A stretch of DNA of 64,000 nucleotides from assembly GCF_036013645.1 (NCBI RefSeq), contig NZ_CP107869.1:5208001-5272000 (forward strand), given 5' to 3'. Position numbers and translations under genes: made by a program. The notes under the pieces were generated by a model. It was not told the DNA's origin and did no database searches. It worked only from the letters and a program-made list of their open reading frames with translations. Source of the DNA: Streptomyces sp. NBC_00490. GTDB taxonomy: Bacteria > Actinomycetota > Actinomycetes > Streptomycetales > Streptomycetaceae. Positions 27,589 to 35,979 of the stretch are shown one piece after another (the first letter of the stretch is position 1; each line of letters opens with the position of its first letter).

Positions 27589-28038
27589 CTAGACCGCCAT
27601 GAGCGGCGCGTCCTTCTTCCACTTGAGGATCTTGTCGAAGCTGACCACCGCGCCGCCCCGGCCCGGCTTGTTGCCGATGTGGACGTGGTCGGCGAGCTCC
27701 TGGATCAGACACAGCCCGCGGCCGTGCTCGGCCTCGCTGGAGGCACGCCGGACCACCGGGGCGGGACGGCCGAAGCCCGGACCCGAGTCCGCGACCTCGA
27801 TACGACACTTCTCGCCGTCCAGATAGGCGGTGACCCGGTACGCCTCCGAGGTGCCGCCCTGCTCGGTGTCCCCGCCGTGCTCGACGGCGTTCGCACAGGC
27901 CTCGCTGAGCGCCACGGAGAGGTCGTAGGAGATATCGGGGTCCACCCCCGCGGTCTCCATCGTGCCGAGCAGCAGCCGTCGCGCGAGCGGAACGCTCGCG
28001 GCTTCGCGGCGCAGATGGAGTGACCACCAGATGCTCAT
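27589..28038 (-). CDS. RsbW-like serine kinase/anti-sigma ATPase
   Basis: A 149-residue compact HATPase_c protein: N box LSEACANAVEHG, G1 VADSGPGFG, G2 EHGRGLCLIQELAD. GGGAGG precedes ATG 28038. Streptomyces carries dozens of such proteins; most act on STAS antagonists or sigma factors of the SigB group. It is divergent from the copper operon and its target is not adjacent. It keeps the full ATP-binding set, so it is probably active. Confidence 0.9.
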   Translation of the reverse strand: MSIWWSLHLRREAASVPLARRLLLGTMETAGVDPDISYDLSVALSEACANAVEHGGDTEQGGTSEAYRVTAYLDGEKCRIEVADSGPGFGRPAPVVRRASSEAEHGRGLCLIQELADHVHIGNKPGRGGAVVSFDKILKWKKDAPLMAV

Positions 28039-28185
28039 GCTCCAGCCTCCCGGCCGCGGCTCGACATACCGTTACCTATTGCCGCCAGTGGCCAGGTGTA
28101 AGCACACAGTTGACGTGACGCCGCCCATATGGGCGATGCGTACCGAGCGGCGCATGGGGTATGTGGGGGTGGTTCATATCAGAGG

Positions 28186-28213
28186 TTGATCTTCCGGTCG
28201 TACCGCCTATACG
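28186..28213 (+). promoter_or_regulatory. candidate promoter of the copper-trafficking operon
   Basis: TTGATC (28186-28191), a 16-bp spacer and TATACG (28208-28213) lie about 60 nt upstream of the first gene of the set. A perfect CCCATATGGG palindrome is further upstream near 28124-28133. No copper-repressor box could be assigned with confidence. Confidence 0.45.
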
Positions 28214-28270
28214 TCATCTTGTGGGCCTGCCGTAGGGCCGCCGTAAGGCCAGTGCGATGATGAGCCCGCC

Positions 28271-29065
28271 ATGTCTGCCCCCCACCAGCGCACCGGAGAC
28301 GGTCTCCGGGTCCCGCGGGCCGCGGTGTTCGCCGCGGTCTGCGTCGTGCTGGCCGCCGCCGGGCACACCATGGCCGCCTGCGCCGCCGTTCCGCTGTGGA
28401 CGCTGGGCGCGGGATTCCTCGGGGTCCTCGCGGTCGCGGCACCGCTCGCCGGGCGGGTGCGCTCGCTGGCCGGGACCGCGGCTCTGCTGGCGCTCGGACA
28501 GACCGTGCTGCACACGCTGTTCGGACTGGGACAGCACGGGACGACGACCCAGTCGATGCCCCCGATGCCGTCGGACGCCACTGTGGTGGAGCAGGCCGCG
28601 CGGCTGGTCTGCGGGACCACCGCGGCGGCGATCAGCCCCACCCAGGCGGTCCGGATCCTCACCGAGGCGCGCCTCTACCAGGGCACACACGCGCACGGCT
28701 CGATGGACACCATGTCCACCGCCGGCGCCTCCACCTCGCTGCTGCCCTCCCTGCCGATGCTGCTCGGCCACGTCCTCGCGGCCCTCGCCGCCGGCTGGCT
28801 GCTGCGCCACGGCGACCTGGCGCTGCTGCGGCTGGCCGAACTGTCGGCGCACGGCGTCGCTCACGTGGCGCTCGTGCGGTCCCTGCGCGCAGCGCTCGCT
28901 CTGGTGCGCGCCCTGCGGGCCGGACTGCCGGGCGCGCCGGAGGCCGGTCCGCGGCTTCCGCGCACCGACCTGGTCGCGCCCCCCGCGCCTCGTACGACCG
29001 CACTCCGGCACGCGGTGATCCGGCGCGGTCCGCCGGCCGCCGACGGTCTCGTCCTCGCCGCCTGA
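28271..29065 (+). CDS. membrane protein with His/Met-rich loop, head of the copper gene set
   Basis: A 264-residue integral membrane protein with about 5 helices. The extracytoplasmic loop between helices 3 and 4 is rich in His and Met (GQHGTTTQSMPPMP and THAHGSMDTMSTAG), the kind of composition used to bind copper. A positively charged cytoplasmic tail of about 60 residues follows. The start ATG 28271 lacks a ribosome site; a GATGAT box 9 nt upstream may give a near-leaderless transcript. Its place before YcnI, Sco, PCuAC and CopCD supports a copper role; the family has no established function known to me. Confidence 0.72.
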   Translation: MSAPHQRTGDGLRVPRAAVFAAVCVVLAAAGHTMAACAAVPLWTLGAGFLGVLAVAAPLAGRVRSLAGTAALLALGQTVLHTLFGLGQHGTTTQSMPPMPSDATVVEQAARLVCGTTAAAISPTQAVRILTEARLYQGTHAHGSMDTMSTAGASTSLLPSLPMLLGHVLAALAAGWLLRHGDLALLRLAELSAHGVAHVALVRSLRAALALVRALRAGLPGAPEAGPRLPRTDLVAPPAPRTTALRHAVIRRGPPAADGLVLAA

Positions 29066-29210
29066 CACGACGCGAGCACCCCTTCCTGGGTTGGGGGCCG
29101 CCGTCGTGCGGCCACACGCGCGTGCCCTGTTCCGAGTGATCGGGCACCTCTGCGCGCGCGTATCCCTCTTCAACTCCGGAATTCACACGCGAAGTGGAGT
29201 GCTCTCTTTC

Positions 29211-29942
29211 ATGAAGGTTTCTCGTCTGGCCGCCGTCGGCGCCCTCGCCGCCTCTGCCGTCGTCGTCCTGTCCTCCCCCGCGTTCGCGCACGTCAGCGTG
29301 CAGCCCGAGGGGACCGCCGCCAAGGGCGGTTACGCGGTCGTCGACTTCAGGGTCCCCAACGAGCGCGACAAGGCCTCCACCACCAAGCTCGAGGTCAGCT
29401 TCCCGACCGACCACCCGCTCGCCTCGGCGATGCCGGAGCCGATCGCCGGCTGGACCTCCAAGGTCACCAAGTCCAAGCTGGACAAGCCGATCGAGCTGCA
29501 CGGCCAGAAGATCTCCGAGGCCGTCTCCAAGGTCACCTGGACCGCCACCGGCAAGGGCGTCGAGGCCGGCTACTTCCAGAAGTTCCCGATCTCCATCGGC
29601 GCCCTGCCCGAGGACGCCGACGAACTGGTCTTCAAGGCCGTCCAGACGTACTCCAACGACGAGGTCGTCCGCTGGATCGAGGTCCAGGAGGACGGCCAGG
29701 AGGAGCCCGAGAACCCGGCTCCCGTGCTGACGCTGTCCGAGGCCTCCGAGGGGGGCCACCACGGCGCCTCGGCGGCCGAGGAGGCCTCCGACAAGACCGA
29801 GAACGCCGCCGCCGAGACGGCCGCCCCCGCCGACAGCAGTGACACCACCGCGCGCGTGCTCGGCGTGGTCGGCATCGCCGTCGGCGCGCTCGGGGTCGGG
29901 TACGGCGTGCTCGCCGGCCGTCGGCGCACCACCGACGCCTGA
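29211..29942 (+). CDS. YcnI-family (DUF1775) copper-binding membrane-anchored protein
   Basis: A 243-residue protein starting at ATG 29211. The signal peptide ends AFA-H, leaving a mature N-terminal His (HVSVQPEG), the residue that forms a copper-binding histidine brace in B. subtilis YcnI. The DUF1775 beta-sandwich covers about 28-175, followed by a His/acidic linker (GGHHGAS), a C-terminal membrane helix (about 215-235) and RRR. It sits between the membrane protein and Sco genes. A copper-handling role is inferred from family and context. Confidence 0.88.
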   Translation: MKVSRLAAVGALAASAVVVLSSPAFAHVSVQPEGTAAKGGYAVVDFRVPNERDKASTTKLEVSFPTDHPLASAMPEPIAGWTSKVTKSKLDKPIELHGQKISEAVSKVTWTATGKGVEAGYFQKFPISIGALPEDADELVFKAVQTYSNDEVVRWIEVQEDGQEEPENPAPVLTLSEASEGGHHGASAAEEASDKTENAAAETAAPADSSDTTARVLGVVGIAVGALGVGYGVLAGRRRTTDA

Positions 29943-30034
29943 GGTCCGACCTTCCGCGCGGTGCACCGGGATCGTGCGACCTGTCCGCACGGTCCCGGTG
30001 CACGCCGGGCCCTTCACATCTGGGACATTCTGAT

Positions 30035-30688
30035 ATGCGCAAGAAGACGTTCGCCGCGGCCGCGCTGCTCGCCGCCGCATCCCTGACGCTGACCGCCTGC
30101 GGCAGCAGCGCCGACAGCGACTCGCCCGTCTCGGTGGTCTCCGAGGAGGCGGGTTCCGACAAGGCCGCCACCGTCCTCGACAAGCCGTTCGAGAAGCCGG
30201 ACCTCGTCCTCACCGACACCAGCGGCGAGAAGTACGACCTCCGCGAGCAGACCAAGGGCCGGCCGACGCTGATCTACTTCGGCTACACCCACTGCCCCGA
30301 CGTCTGCCCGCTGACGATGAACAACATCGCCGTCGCCAAGAAGCAGCTGAGCAAGGCACAGCAGGACGAGCTGCGGATCGTGTTCGTCACCACCGACCCC
30401 GACCGGGACACCCCGAAGGCGCTCGGCAAGTGGCTCAAGGGCATCGACTCCCAGGTCGTCGGCCTCACCGGCGACTTCGACACCATCCAGGCCGGCGCCC
30501 GCACCCTCGGCATCTCCATCGAGCCGCCGCACAAGGACAAGAACGGCAAGATCGTCTCGACGCACGGCACACAGGTCGTCGCGTTCTCGCCGAAGACCGA
30601 CGGCGGGTACGTCCTCTACGGCGAGGACGCCACCGTCGACGACTACACCAAGGACCTCCCGCGGCTCATCAAGGGAGAGAACCCGTGA
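30035..30688 (+). CDS. sco: Sco (SCO1/SenC) copper chaperone lipoprotein
   Basis: A 217-residue lipoprotein (lipobox LTAC) with a thioredoxin-like Sco fold. The copper ligands are the Cys pair CPDVC near residue 90-94 and the distal His in STHGTQVVAF near 175. It delivers Cu to the CuA site of cytochrome oxidase and, in S. lividans, to the Tat-exported DyP and other cuproenzymes. Its stop overlaps the GTG of the PCuAC gene (GTGA), so the two are translated together. Confidence 0.94.
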   Translation: MRKKTFAAAALLAAASLTLTACGSSADSDSPVSVVSEEAGSDKAATVLDKPFEKPDLVLTDTSGEKYDLREQTKGRPTLIYFGYTHCPDVCPLTMNNIAVAKKQLSKAQQDELRIVFVTTDPDRDTPKALGKWLKGIDSQVVGLTGDFDTIQAGARTLGISIEPPHKDKNGKIVSTHGTQVVAFSPKTDGGYVLYGEDATVDDYTKDLPRLIKGENP

Positions 30689-31143
30689 GCCGGTTCCCGC
30701 TCCTCGCGGCCGCCGCGCTCGGCGTCCTGGTGCTGTCCGGCTGCTCGGACTCCGGCTCCTCCGACGACGGACAGGCCGACCTGTCCGTCAGCGCCGCCTA
30801 CATGCCCCAGCCGGTCTCCGAGTCGATGGCGGCGGGTTTCCTCACGATCACCAACCAGGGCGGCGCGAAGGACGACCTGACCTCGGTCACCAGCGATGTC
30901 GGCCAGGTCACCGTGCACAAGACCGTCGACTCCGCCATGACGGAGGTCAAGAGCCTCGACGTGCCCGCACACGGTCAACTCGTGTTCAAAAGCGGCGGCA
31001 ACCATCTGATGTTCGAGAACCTGAAGCGGAAGCCGAAGCAGGGCGAGACGGTCTCCGTGGAACTGCACTTCGCGAAGTCCGGCCCGGTCACCGTCGAGAT
31101 GCCGGTGAAGTCCGCGACGTACCGCCCCAAGACCGGGCACTGA
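30685..31143 (+). CDS. PCuAC-type extracytoplasmic copper chaperone lipoprotein (ECuC-like)
   Basis: A 152-residue lipoprotein (lipobox LSGC) with a cupredoxin-like PCuAC domain. Copper-binding residues are in the expected order but with spacing changes: Met in AAYMPQPVSESMAAGF, His in VTVHKTVDS, and HLM in GGNHLMFENLK. It passes Cu(I) to Sco. The S. lividans counterpart in the same gene order is called ECuC. It is translationally coupled to sco, and CopCD follows 14 bp later. Confidence 0.9.
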   Translation: MSRFPLLAAAALGVLVLSGCSDSGSSDDGQADLSVSAAYMPQPVSESMAAGFLTITNQGGAKDDLTSVTSDVGQVTVHKTVDSAMTEVKSLDVPAHGQLVFKSGGNHLMFENLKRKPKQGETVSVELHFAKSGPVTVEMPVKSATYRPKTGH

Positions 31144-31156
31144 GGGAGGGACCACC

Positions 31157-33052
31157 TTGACGCAGACCATCGCCCCCCGCGTCCGGATCCTGGTGTTGCT
31201 GCTTCTCGCGGCCACCGGACTGCTTCTCGCCGGTGCCGGTCCGGCCTCCGCGCACGCCGCGCTGACCGGCAGCGACCCCCAGCAGGGGGTGGTGGTCGAC
31301 AAGGCCCCGACCCAGGTCTCGCTCACCTTCTCCGAGAAGGTCGCGATGTCCGACGACTCCCTGCGGGTCCTCGACCCCAAGGGCAAGCGCGTCGACACCG
31401 GCAAACCGTCCGACGTCAGCGGCACGACCTACGCCGTCCAGCTGCACAGCGGACTGCCCGACGGCACCTACACCGTCACCTACCAGGTCGTCTCCGAGGA
31501 CAGCCATCCCGTCGCCGGGGCCTACACCTTCTCCGTCGGCGCCCCCTCGAAGACCACCGTCTCGGCCTCCGGCCCGACCGCCGGCGGCGGAGTCGTCGGC
31601 TGGCTCTACGGCTTCGGGCGCTACGTCTCCTACGCCGGGTTCATCGTCATGGTCGGCGGCGCCGCCTTCGTGCTGGCCTGCTGGCAGCGCGGTTCCGGCG
31701 TACGGCCCCTGCAACGGCTCGTCGTCTCCGGGTGGCTCGCCCTCACCTCGGCCACCCTCCTGCTGCTGCTCCTGCGCGGCTCGTACACCGGCAGCGGCAG
31801 GCTCGGCGACGTGTTCGACCTGAGCCTGCTCGGACAGGTCCTGCAGACCAAGACCGGCGCGTCGATGGTCTCCCGGCTGCTGCTGCTCGCCGCGGCGGCA
31901 CTGTTCATCGCCGTGCTCTTCGGGGCGTACGACAAACGCGAGGACCAGGAGAAGCGGGACCTCACCTTCGGGCTCGCCATCGGCGGCACCGTCGTGGCTG
32001 CCGGGCTCGCGGCGAGCTGGGCGATGGCCGAGCACGCCTCGACCGGGCTCCAGACCGGCATCGCGATGCCCGTCGACGTGGTGCATCTGCTGGCGGTCGC
32101 GGCCTGGCTGGGCGGGCTGACCGCGCTCCTGGTGACGCTGTACCGGGCGGACACCCCCATCGAGCGCTCCGCCGTCCGCCGCTTCTCCCGCCTCGCCTTC
32201 AGCAGCGTGGTGACCCTCGTCGCCACCGGCATCTACCAGTCGTGGCGCCAGCTCGGTTCCTGGTCGGCCTTCACCGACACGACGTACGGACAGCTGCTCC
32301 TCGTCAAGATCGGGCTCGTGACGCTCCTGGTGGGCATCGCGTGGATCTCCCGGCGATGGACCGCGCGGCTGGGGGACAGCGCGGTGGCGCCCGCGGTGGA
32401 GGTTCCCGAACAGGAGGAGACTCCGGAGCGGGAGAAGGAGCACGTCAGCGCCCATACCAAGGGCGGCGACTCCCAGCGGGACGCCCAGCTCGCCCGGCAG
32501 CGGGCCGCCGTCGACGCGGCGCGGCAGCGGCGGCAGCGGGACGCCGACCCGGACCGCTTCGGGCTGCGCCGCTCGGTGCTCGCCGAGGCGAGCGTCGCCG
32601 TCGTGCTGCTCGCCATCACCACCGTGCTGACCCAGACCGAGCCCGGCCGCACCGAGGAGGACGCCAAGGCGGCCACGTCGTCGTCCTCTTCCTCCTCCAC
32701 CTCGTCCTCGGGCGCGCTGACGCTCGACATGCCGTTCGACACGGGCGACACGGACGGCAAGGGCCTCGTGCGGATCGACCTCGACCCCGCGCGCGTGGGC
32801 GCCAACGAGATGCACGTCTACGTGGAGCGGCCCAATGGGCGCGGCTTCGACGTACCCGAGGTGAAGGTGTCCTTCACCCTGGAGTCCAAAGGCATCGGGC
32901 CGCTGCCCGTCGTTCCCGACCACATCACCACCGGTCACTGGTCGGCCAACGGCATCCAGCTCCCCGTCGCGGGCGACTGGAAGATCGCGGTGACCGTGCG
33001 GACCTCCGACATCGACCAGACCACCGTCTCGAAGAACGCGCAGATCGGCTGA
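31157..33052 (+). CDS. CopC-CopD fusion copper transport protein with C-terminal soluble domain
   Basis: A 631-residue protein that probably starts at TTG 31157 behind GGGAGGG. After the signal peptide the mature N-terminus is His (ASA-HAALTGSDP), and a second ligand cluster DSHPVAG lies near residue 120, giving a CopC copper site (about 33-130). CopD follows with about 8 membrane helices (150-420), then a charged cytoplasmic region and a final helix (about 475-495) leading to a YtkA-like soluble domain (520-631). It moves copper across the membrane within this operon. Confidence 0.9.
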   Translation: MTQTIAPRVRILVLLLLAATGLLLAGAGPASAHAALTGSDPQQGVVVDKAPTQVSLTFSEKVAMSDDSLRVLDPKGKRVDTGKPSDVSGTTYAVQLHSGLPDGTYTVTYQVVSEDSHPVAGAYTFSVGAPSKTTVSASGPTAGGGVVGWLYGFGRYVSYAGFIVMVGGAAFVLACWQRGSGVRPLQRLVVSGWLALTSATLLLLLLRGSYTGSGRLGDVFDLSLLGQVLQTKTGASMVSRLLLLAAAALFIAVLFGAYDKREDQEKRDLTFGLAIGGTVVAAGLAASWAMAEHASTGLQTGIAMPVDVVHLLAVAAWLGGLTALLVTLYRADTPIERSAVRRFSRLAFSSVVTLVATGIYQSWRQLGSWSAFTDTTYGQLLLVKIGLVTLLVGIAWISRRWTARLGDSAVAPAVEVPEQEETPEREKEHVSAHTKGGDSQRDAQLARQRAAVDAARQRRQRDADPDRFGLRRSVLAEASVAVVLLAITTVLTQTEPGRTEEDAKAATSSSSSSSTSSSGALTLDMPFDTGDTDGKGLVRIDLDPARVGANEMHVYVERPNGRGFDVPEVKVSFTLESKGIGPLPVVPDHITTGHWSANGIQLPVAGDWKIAVTVRTSDIDQTTVSKNAQIG

Positions 33053-33058
33053 ACCACC

Positions 33059-34357
33059 ATGGCTGACCAGTCCATTCCGGAGGTCCGTACTCCCGAGAAG
33101 GCACTTGATGACGGCGTTTTGCACAACGCCGTCATCAAGGAAGGCGTTTCGCGGCGCCGGCTGCTCGGGACCGCCGGTGCCACCGGGCTCGTGCTCGGCG
33201 CGGCCGGCGGGGCCGTCGGGTATGCCGCCCGGCCCTCCGAGGCCACGCCGCTCGCCTCGGTCGGCGCCGACGAGGCGATGTTTCACGGGAAACATCAGCC
33301 CGGCATCCTCCAGGGCCTCCAGGCCTGCGGCCACCTCGTCGCCTTCGACCTGGCGGCGGGCGCCGGCCGCAAGGGCGCGGCCGCGTTGCTGCGCCGCTGG
33401 TCCCAGACGGCCCGGCGGCTGATGGCGGGCGAGGGGACGGCCGCGGGCGACACGGATGTCGCGCGGGACGCCGGTCCGTCGGCGCTGACGATCACCTTCG
33501 GGTTCGGGCACAGCTTCTTCGCCAGGACCGGCCTGGAGAAGCAGCGCCCGGTCGCCCTGGACCCGCTGCCCGACTTCTCCTCCGATCAGCTCGACAAGGC
33601 GCGCAGCAACGGCGACCTGTGGGTGCAGATCGGCGCCAATGACGCGCTGGTCGCCTTCCACGCCCTGCGCGCGATCCAGAAGGACGCGGGGAGCGCGGCC
33701 GGCGTCCGGTGGCAGATGAACGGGTTCAACCGGTCGCCGGGTGCCACCGCCCACCCCATGACCGCCCGGAACCTCATGGGGCAGATCGACGGCACCCGCA
33801 ATCCGAAGCCGAGCGAGCCCGACTTCGACCGGCGGATCTTCGTGCCGTCGTCCGGTTCGAACGACCCGTCCTGGATGGCGAACGGCTCCTACGCCGTCGT
33901 ACGCCGTATCCGCATGCTCCTCGACGACTGGGAGAACCTCTCGGTCACCGAGCAGGAGAACGTCATCGGGCGCCGCAAGGCGAACGGGGCGGCCCTGTCC
34001 GGGGGCTCCGAGACGACCGAGATGGACCTGGAGAAGACGGACGCCCAGGGCAATCTGGTCGTCCCGATCAACGCCCACGCACGCATCACCCGGCCCGACC
34101 AGAACGGCGGGGCGGCGATGCTGCGGCGCCCGTTCTCGTACCACGACGGCATCGGCACGGACGGGGTGCCGGACGCGGGGCTGCTCTTCGTGTGCTGGCA
34201 GGCCGACCCGCTGCGCGGCTTCGTCACCGTGCAGCGCAAGCTCGATCGCGGGGACGCCCTGTCGAAGTACATCCGGCACGAGTCGAGCGGGCTGTTCGCG
34301 GTGCCGGGCGGGGCGGCGGAGGGGGAGTACGTGGGGCAGCGGCTGCTGGAGGGGTGA
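33059..34357 (+). CDS. dtpA: Tat-exported DyP-type heme peroxidase (DtpA-like)
   Basis: A 432-residue protein. The N-terminus has a Tat signal (SRRRLLGTAGATG, ending before ATPLASVG). The DyP fold has TFGFGHSFFARTG, the GXXDG motif as GQIDGTRNP and a heme-binding His region toward the C-terminus. In S. lividans the orthologous enzyme acts with the copper oxidase GlxA and depends on Sco. It ends the copper gene set, starting 7 bp after copCD. A one-mismatch parS lies inside it at 33280-33293. Confidence 0.9.
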   Translation: MADQSIPEVRTPEKALDDGVLHNAVIKEGVSRRRLLGTAGATGLVLGAAGGAVGYAARPSEATPLASVGADEAMFHGKHQPGILQGLQACGHLVAFDLAAGAGRKGAAALLRRWSQTARRLMAGEGTAAGDTDVARDAGPSALTITFGFGHSFFARTGLEKQRPVALDPLPDFSSDQLDKARSNGDLWVQIGANDALVAFHALRAIQKDAGSAAGVRWQMNGFNRSPGATAHPMTARNLMGQIDGTRNPKPSEPDFDRRIFVPSSGSNDPSWMANGSYAVVRRIRMLLDDWENLSVTEQENVIGRRKANGAALSGGSETTEMDLEKTDAQGNLVVPINAHARITRPDQNGGAAMLRRPFSYHDGIGTDGVPDAGLLFVCWQADPLRGFVTVQRKLDRGDALSKYIRHESSGLFAVPGGAAEGEYVGQRLLEG

Positions 34358-34482
34358 GCGGACGGGGTGGTCGTGCGGTCCGGGGAGGGTCACGCGAACG
34401 TCCGGGGCGGCTTGCGGTCACGCCGGTTCACTCAGCGGAGGGGCTGTCGTGAGACGTGTGCGCCAGGCCGCGCAAGGGCCAT

Positions 34483-35427
34483 TAGGGTGAGGTCATGCCA
34501 GCGAGCTATGCGTATCTCGGTCCTGAAGGCACCTTCACCGAAGTCGCCCTGCGCACGCTTCCGGAGACGGCCACGCGGGAGCTGATCCCGTACGTGTCCG
34601 TGCAGTCCGCGCTGGACGCGGTGCGCGCGGGCGAGGCCGAGGCCGCGTTCGTGCCGATCGAGAACTCCGTCGAGGGCGGCATCACCACCACCCTCGACGA
34701 GCTGGTCGCGGGCGCCCCGCTGATGATCTACCGCGAGGTGCTGCTGTCGATCACCTTCGCGCTGCTGGTCAGGCCCGGCACCGAGCTGTCGGGGATCAAG
34801 ACGGTCTCCGCACACCCGGCGGCCCAGCCGCAGGTCCGCAACTGGCTGAAGAAGAACCTCCCGGACGCCCTCTGGGAGTCCGCCGCCTCCAACGCGGACG
34901 CCGCGCGCCTGGTCCAGGAGGGCCAGTACGACGCCGCCTTCGCGGGCGAGTTCGCGGCTGCCCGGTACGGCCTGGAGGCGCTGGAGACCAACATCCACGA
35001 CGCCGAGAACGCCCAGACGCGGTTCGTGCTGGTCGGCAGGCCCGCCCGGCCCGCCGCGCCGACCGGCGCCGACAAGACGTCCGTGGTGCTGTGGCAGCGC
35101 GACGACCACCCCGGCGGGCTGCGCGATCTGCTGGGCGAGTTCGCCACCCGCGGCATCAACCTGACGGTGCTGCAGTCCCGGCCCACCGGTGCCGGAATCG
35201 GCAACTACTGCTTCTGCATCGACGCCGAGGGGCACATCTCCGACCGCCGGGTCTCCGAGGCCCTGATGGGGCTCAAGCGGATCTGCCTCGATGTGCGGTA
35301 CCTCGGCTCGTATCCCCGTGCGGACATGACCACGGCCGATGTGCAGCCGCCGCTGCGCGGGACGTCGGACGACGAGTTCGTGGCGGCCGCGGACTGGGTG
35401 GCGCGTTGCCAGGACGGGCGTTTCTAG
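34483..35427 (+). CDS. pheA: prephenate dehydratase, leaderless (CDS 34495-35427)
   Basis: Coding starts at ATG 34495; a -10 TAGGGT (34483-34488) lies 6 nt upstream, so the mRNA is probably leaderless. The 310-residue enzyme converts prephenate to phenylpyruvate for phenylalanine synthesis. The N-terminal catalytic domain has YLGPEGTFTE, FVPIENSVEGGI and the family TRF motif as QTRFVLVG. The ACT domain (about 195-285) has DHPGGLRDLLGEFATRGINL and binds Phe for feedback inhibition. No chorismate mutase domain is attached, as is normal in actinobacteria. Confidence 0.95.
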
Positions 35428-35483
35428 CAGGCGTCGAGCAGGAGAACGCGGGGTTTCGGGCCGCTCCTACCTGCATATTTTCG

Positions 35484-35790
35484 TTATCCACAGGAGTTAT
35501 CCACAGGCTGCTGTCTCGACCTGGGGACAAGTCGACACGGAAGCGCCACTCAGTCGACAAATCGCCCTACAGCCCGCAACTTCGTCCACAGCTCCACAGG
35601 TCACCCTTCGTCCACCCGTTTCCATCGATCAATCCTTTGGAGCTACCCATTTCCACCCGAAAGTGGGTCTGAACAGGGTTTGGTTCGGGAATTCCCAGCC
35701 CGGCGAGGCCGGTTCGGAATGATCACTTCCGAAGTCCACAGATCTTTCGCACACCCTGTGGATAACTTTCCGGGGGTGTGGATTCCTGTG
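35484..35790. promoter_or_regulatory. DnaA-box cluster upstream of serS
   Basis: Two perfect TTATCCACA boxes are spaced 13 bp apart on the + strand (35484-35492 and 35497-35505), and one is on the minus strand (35757-35765). Near matches include TCGTCCACA (35582), AAGTCCACA (35733), TGTGGATTC and CTGTGGACA (35776-35792). The 35428-35979 interval holds no gene. In S. coelicolor, DnaA-box clusters outside oriC bind DnaA and influence initiation; this has the same appearance. Confidence 0.75.
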
Positions 35791-35884
35791 GACAGAGCGG
35801 CCTCCAAGTCCCTTCCCCCACAAGGGAATCGAGTCAACCAGCCGCCTCTCGCCTGCCTCGTTCCAGGGAGTGAGACGCCTTTTA

Positions 35885-35972
35885 TTGACACGGTACGCAA
35901 TTCCCCCATAACGGTATGTAAGGCGTAGTTCGGAATAGCGAGTCGTGGGCTCTCACCAGGCACCGGTAGCCT
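35885..35972 (+). promoter_or_regulatory. serS promoters
   Basis: A consensus TTGACA (35885-35890) is followed after 17 nt by ATAACG. Nearer the gene, TAGCCT (35967-35972) lies 7 nt before the GTG at 35980 with no ribosome site between, which fits a leaderless start. There may be two promoters. No T-box leader is seen. Confidence 0.5.
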
Positions 35973-35979
35973 GGGCCGC

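Noticed and set aside
28124..28133. CCCATATGGG as a copper-regulator operator
   Set aside because: It is a short palindrome that does not match a copper-repressor box I know; chance is likely.
31088..34393. 1101-codon minus-strand frame across the copper genes
   Set aside because: It is antisense to CopCD and DyP, which have clear domains and ribosome sites; the antisense protein is low complexity.
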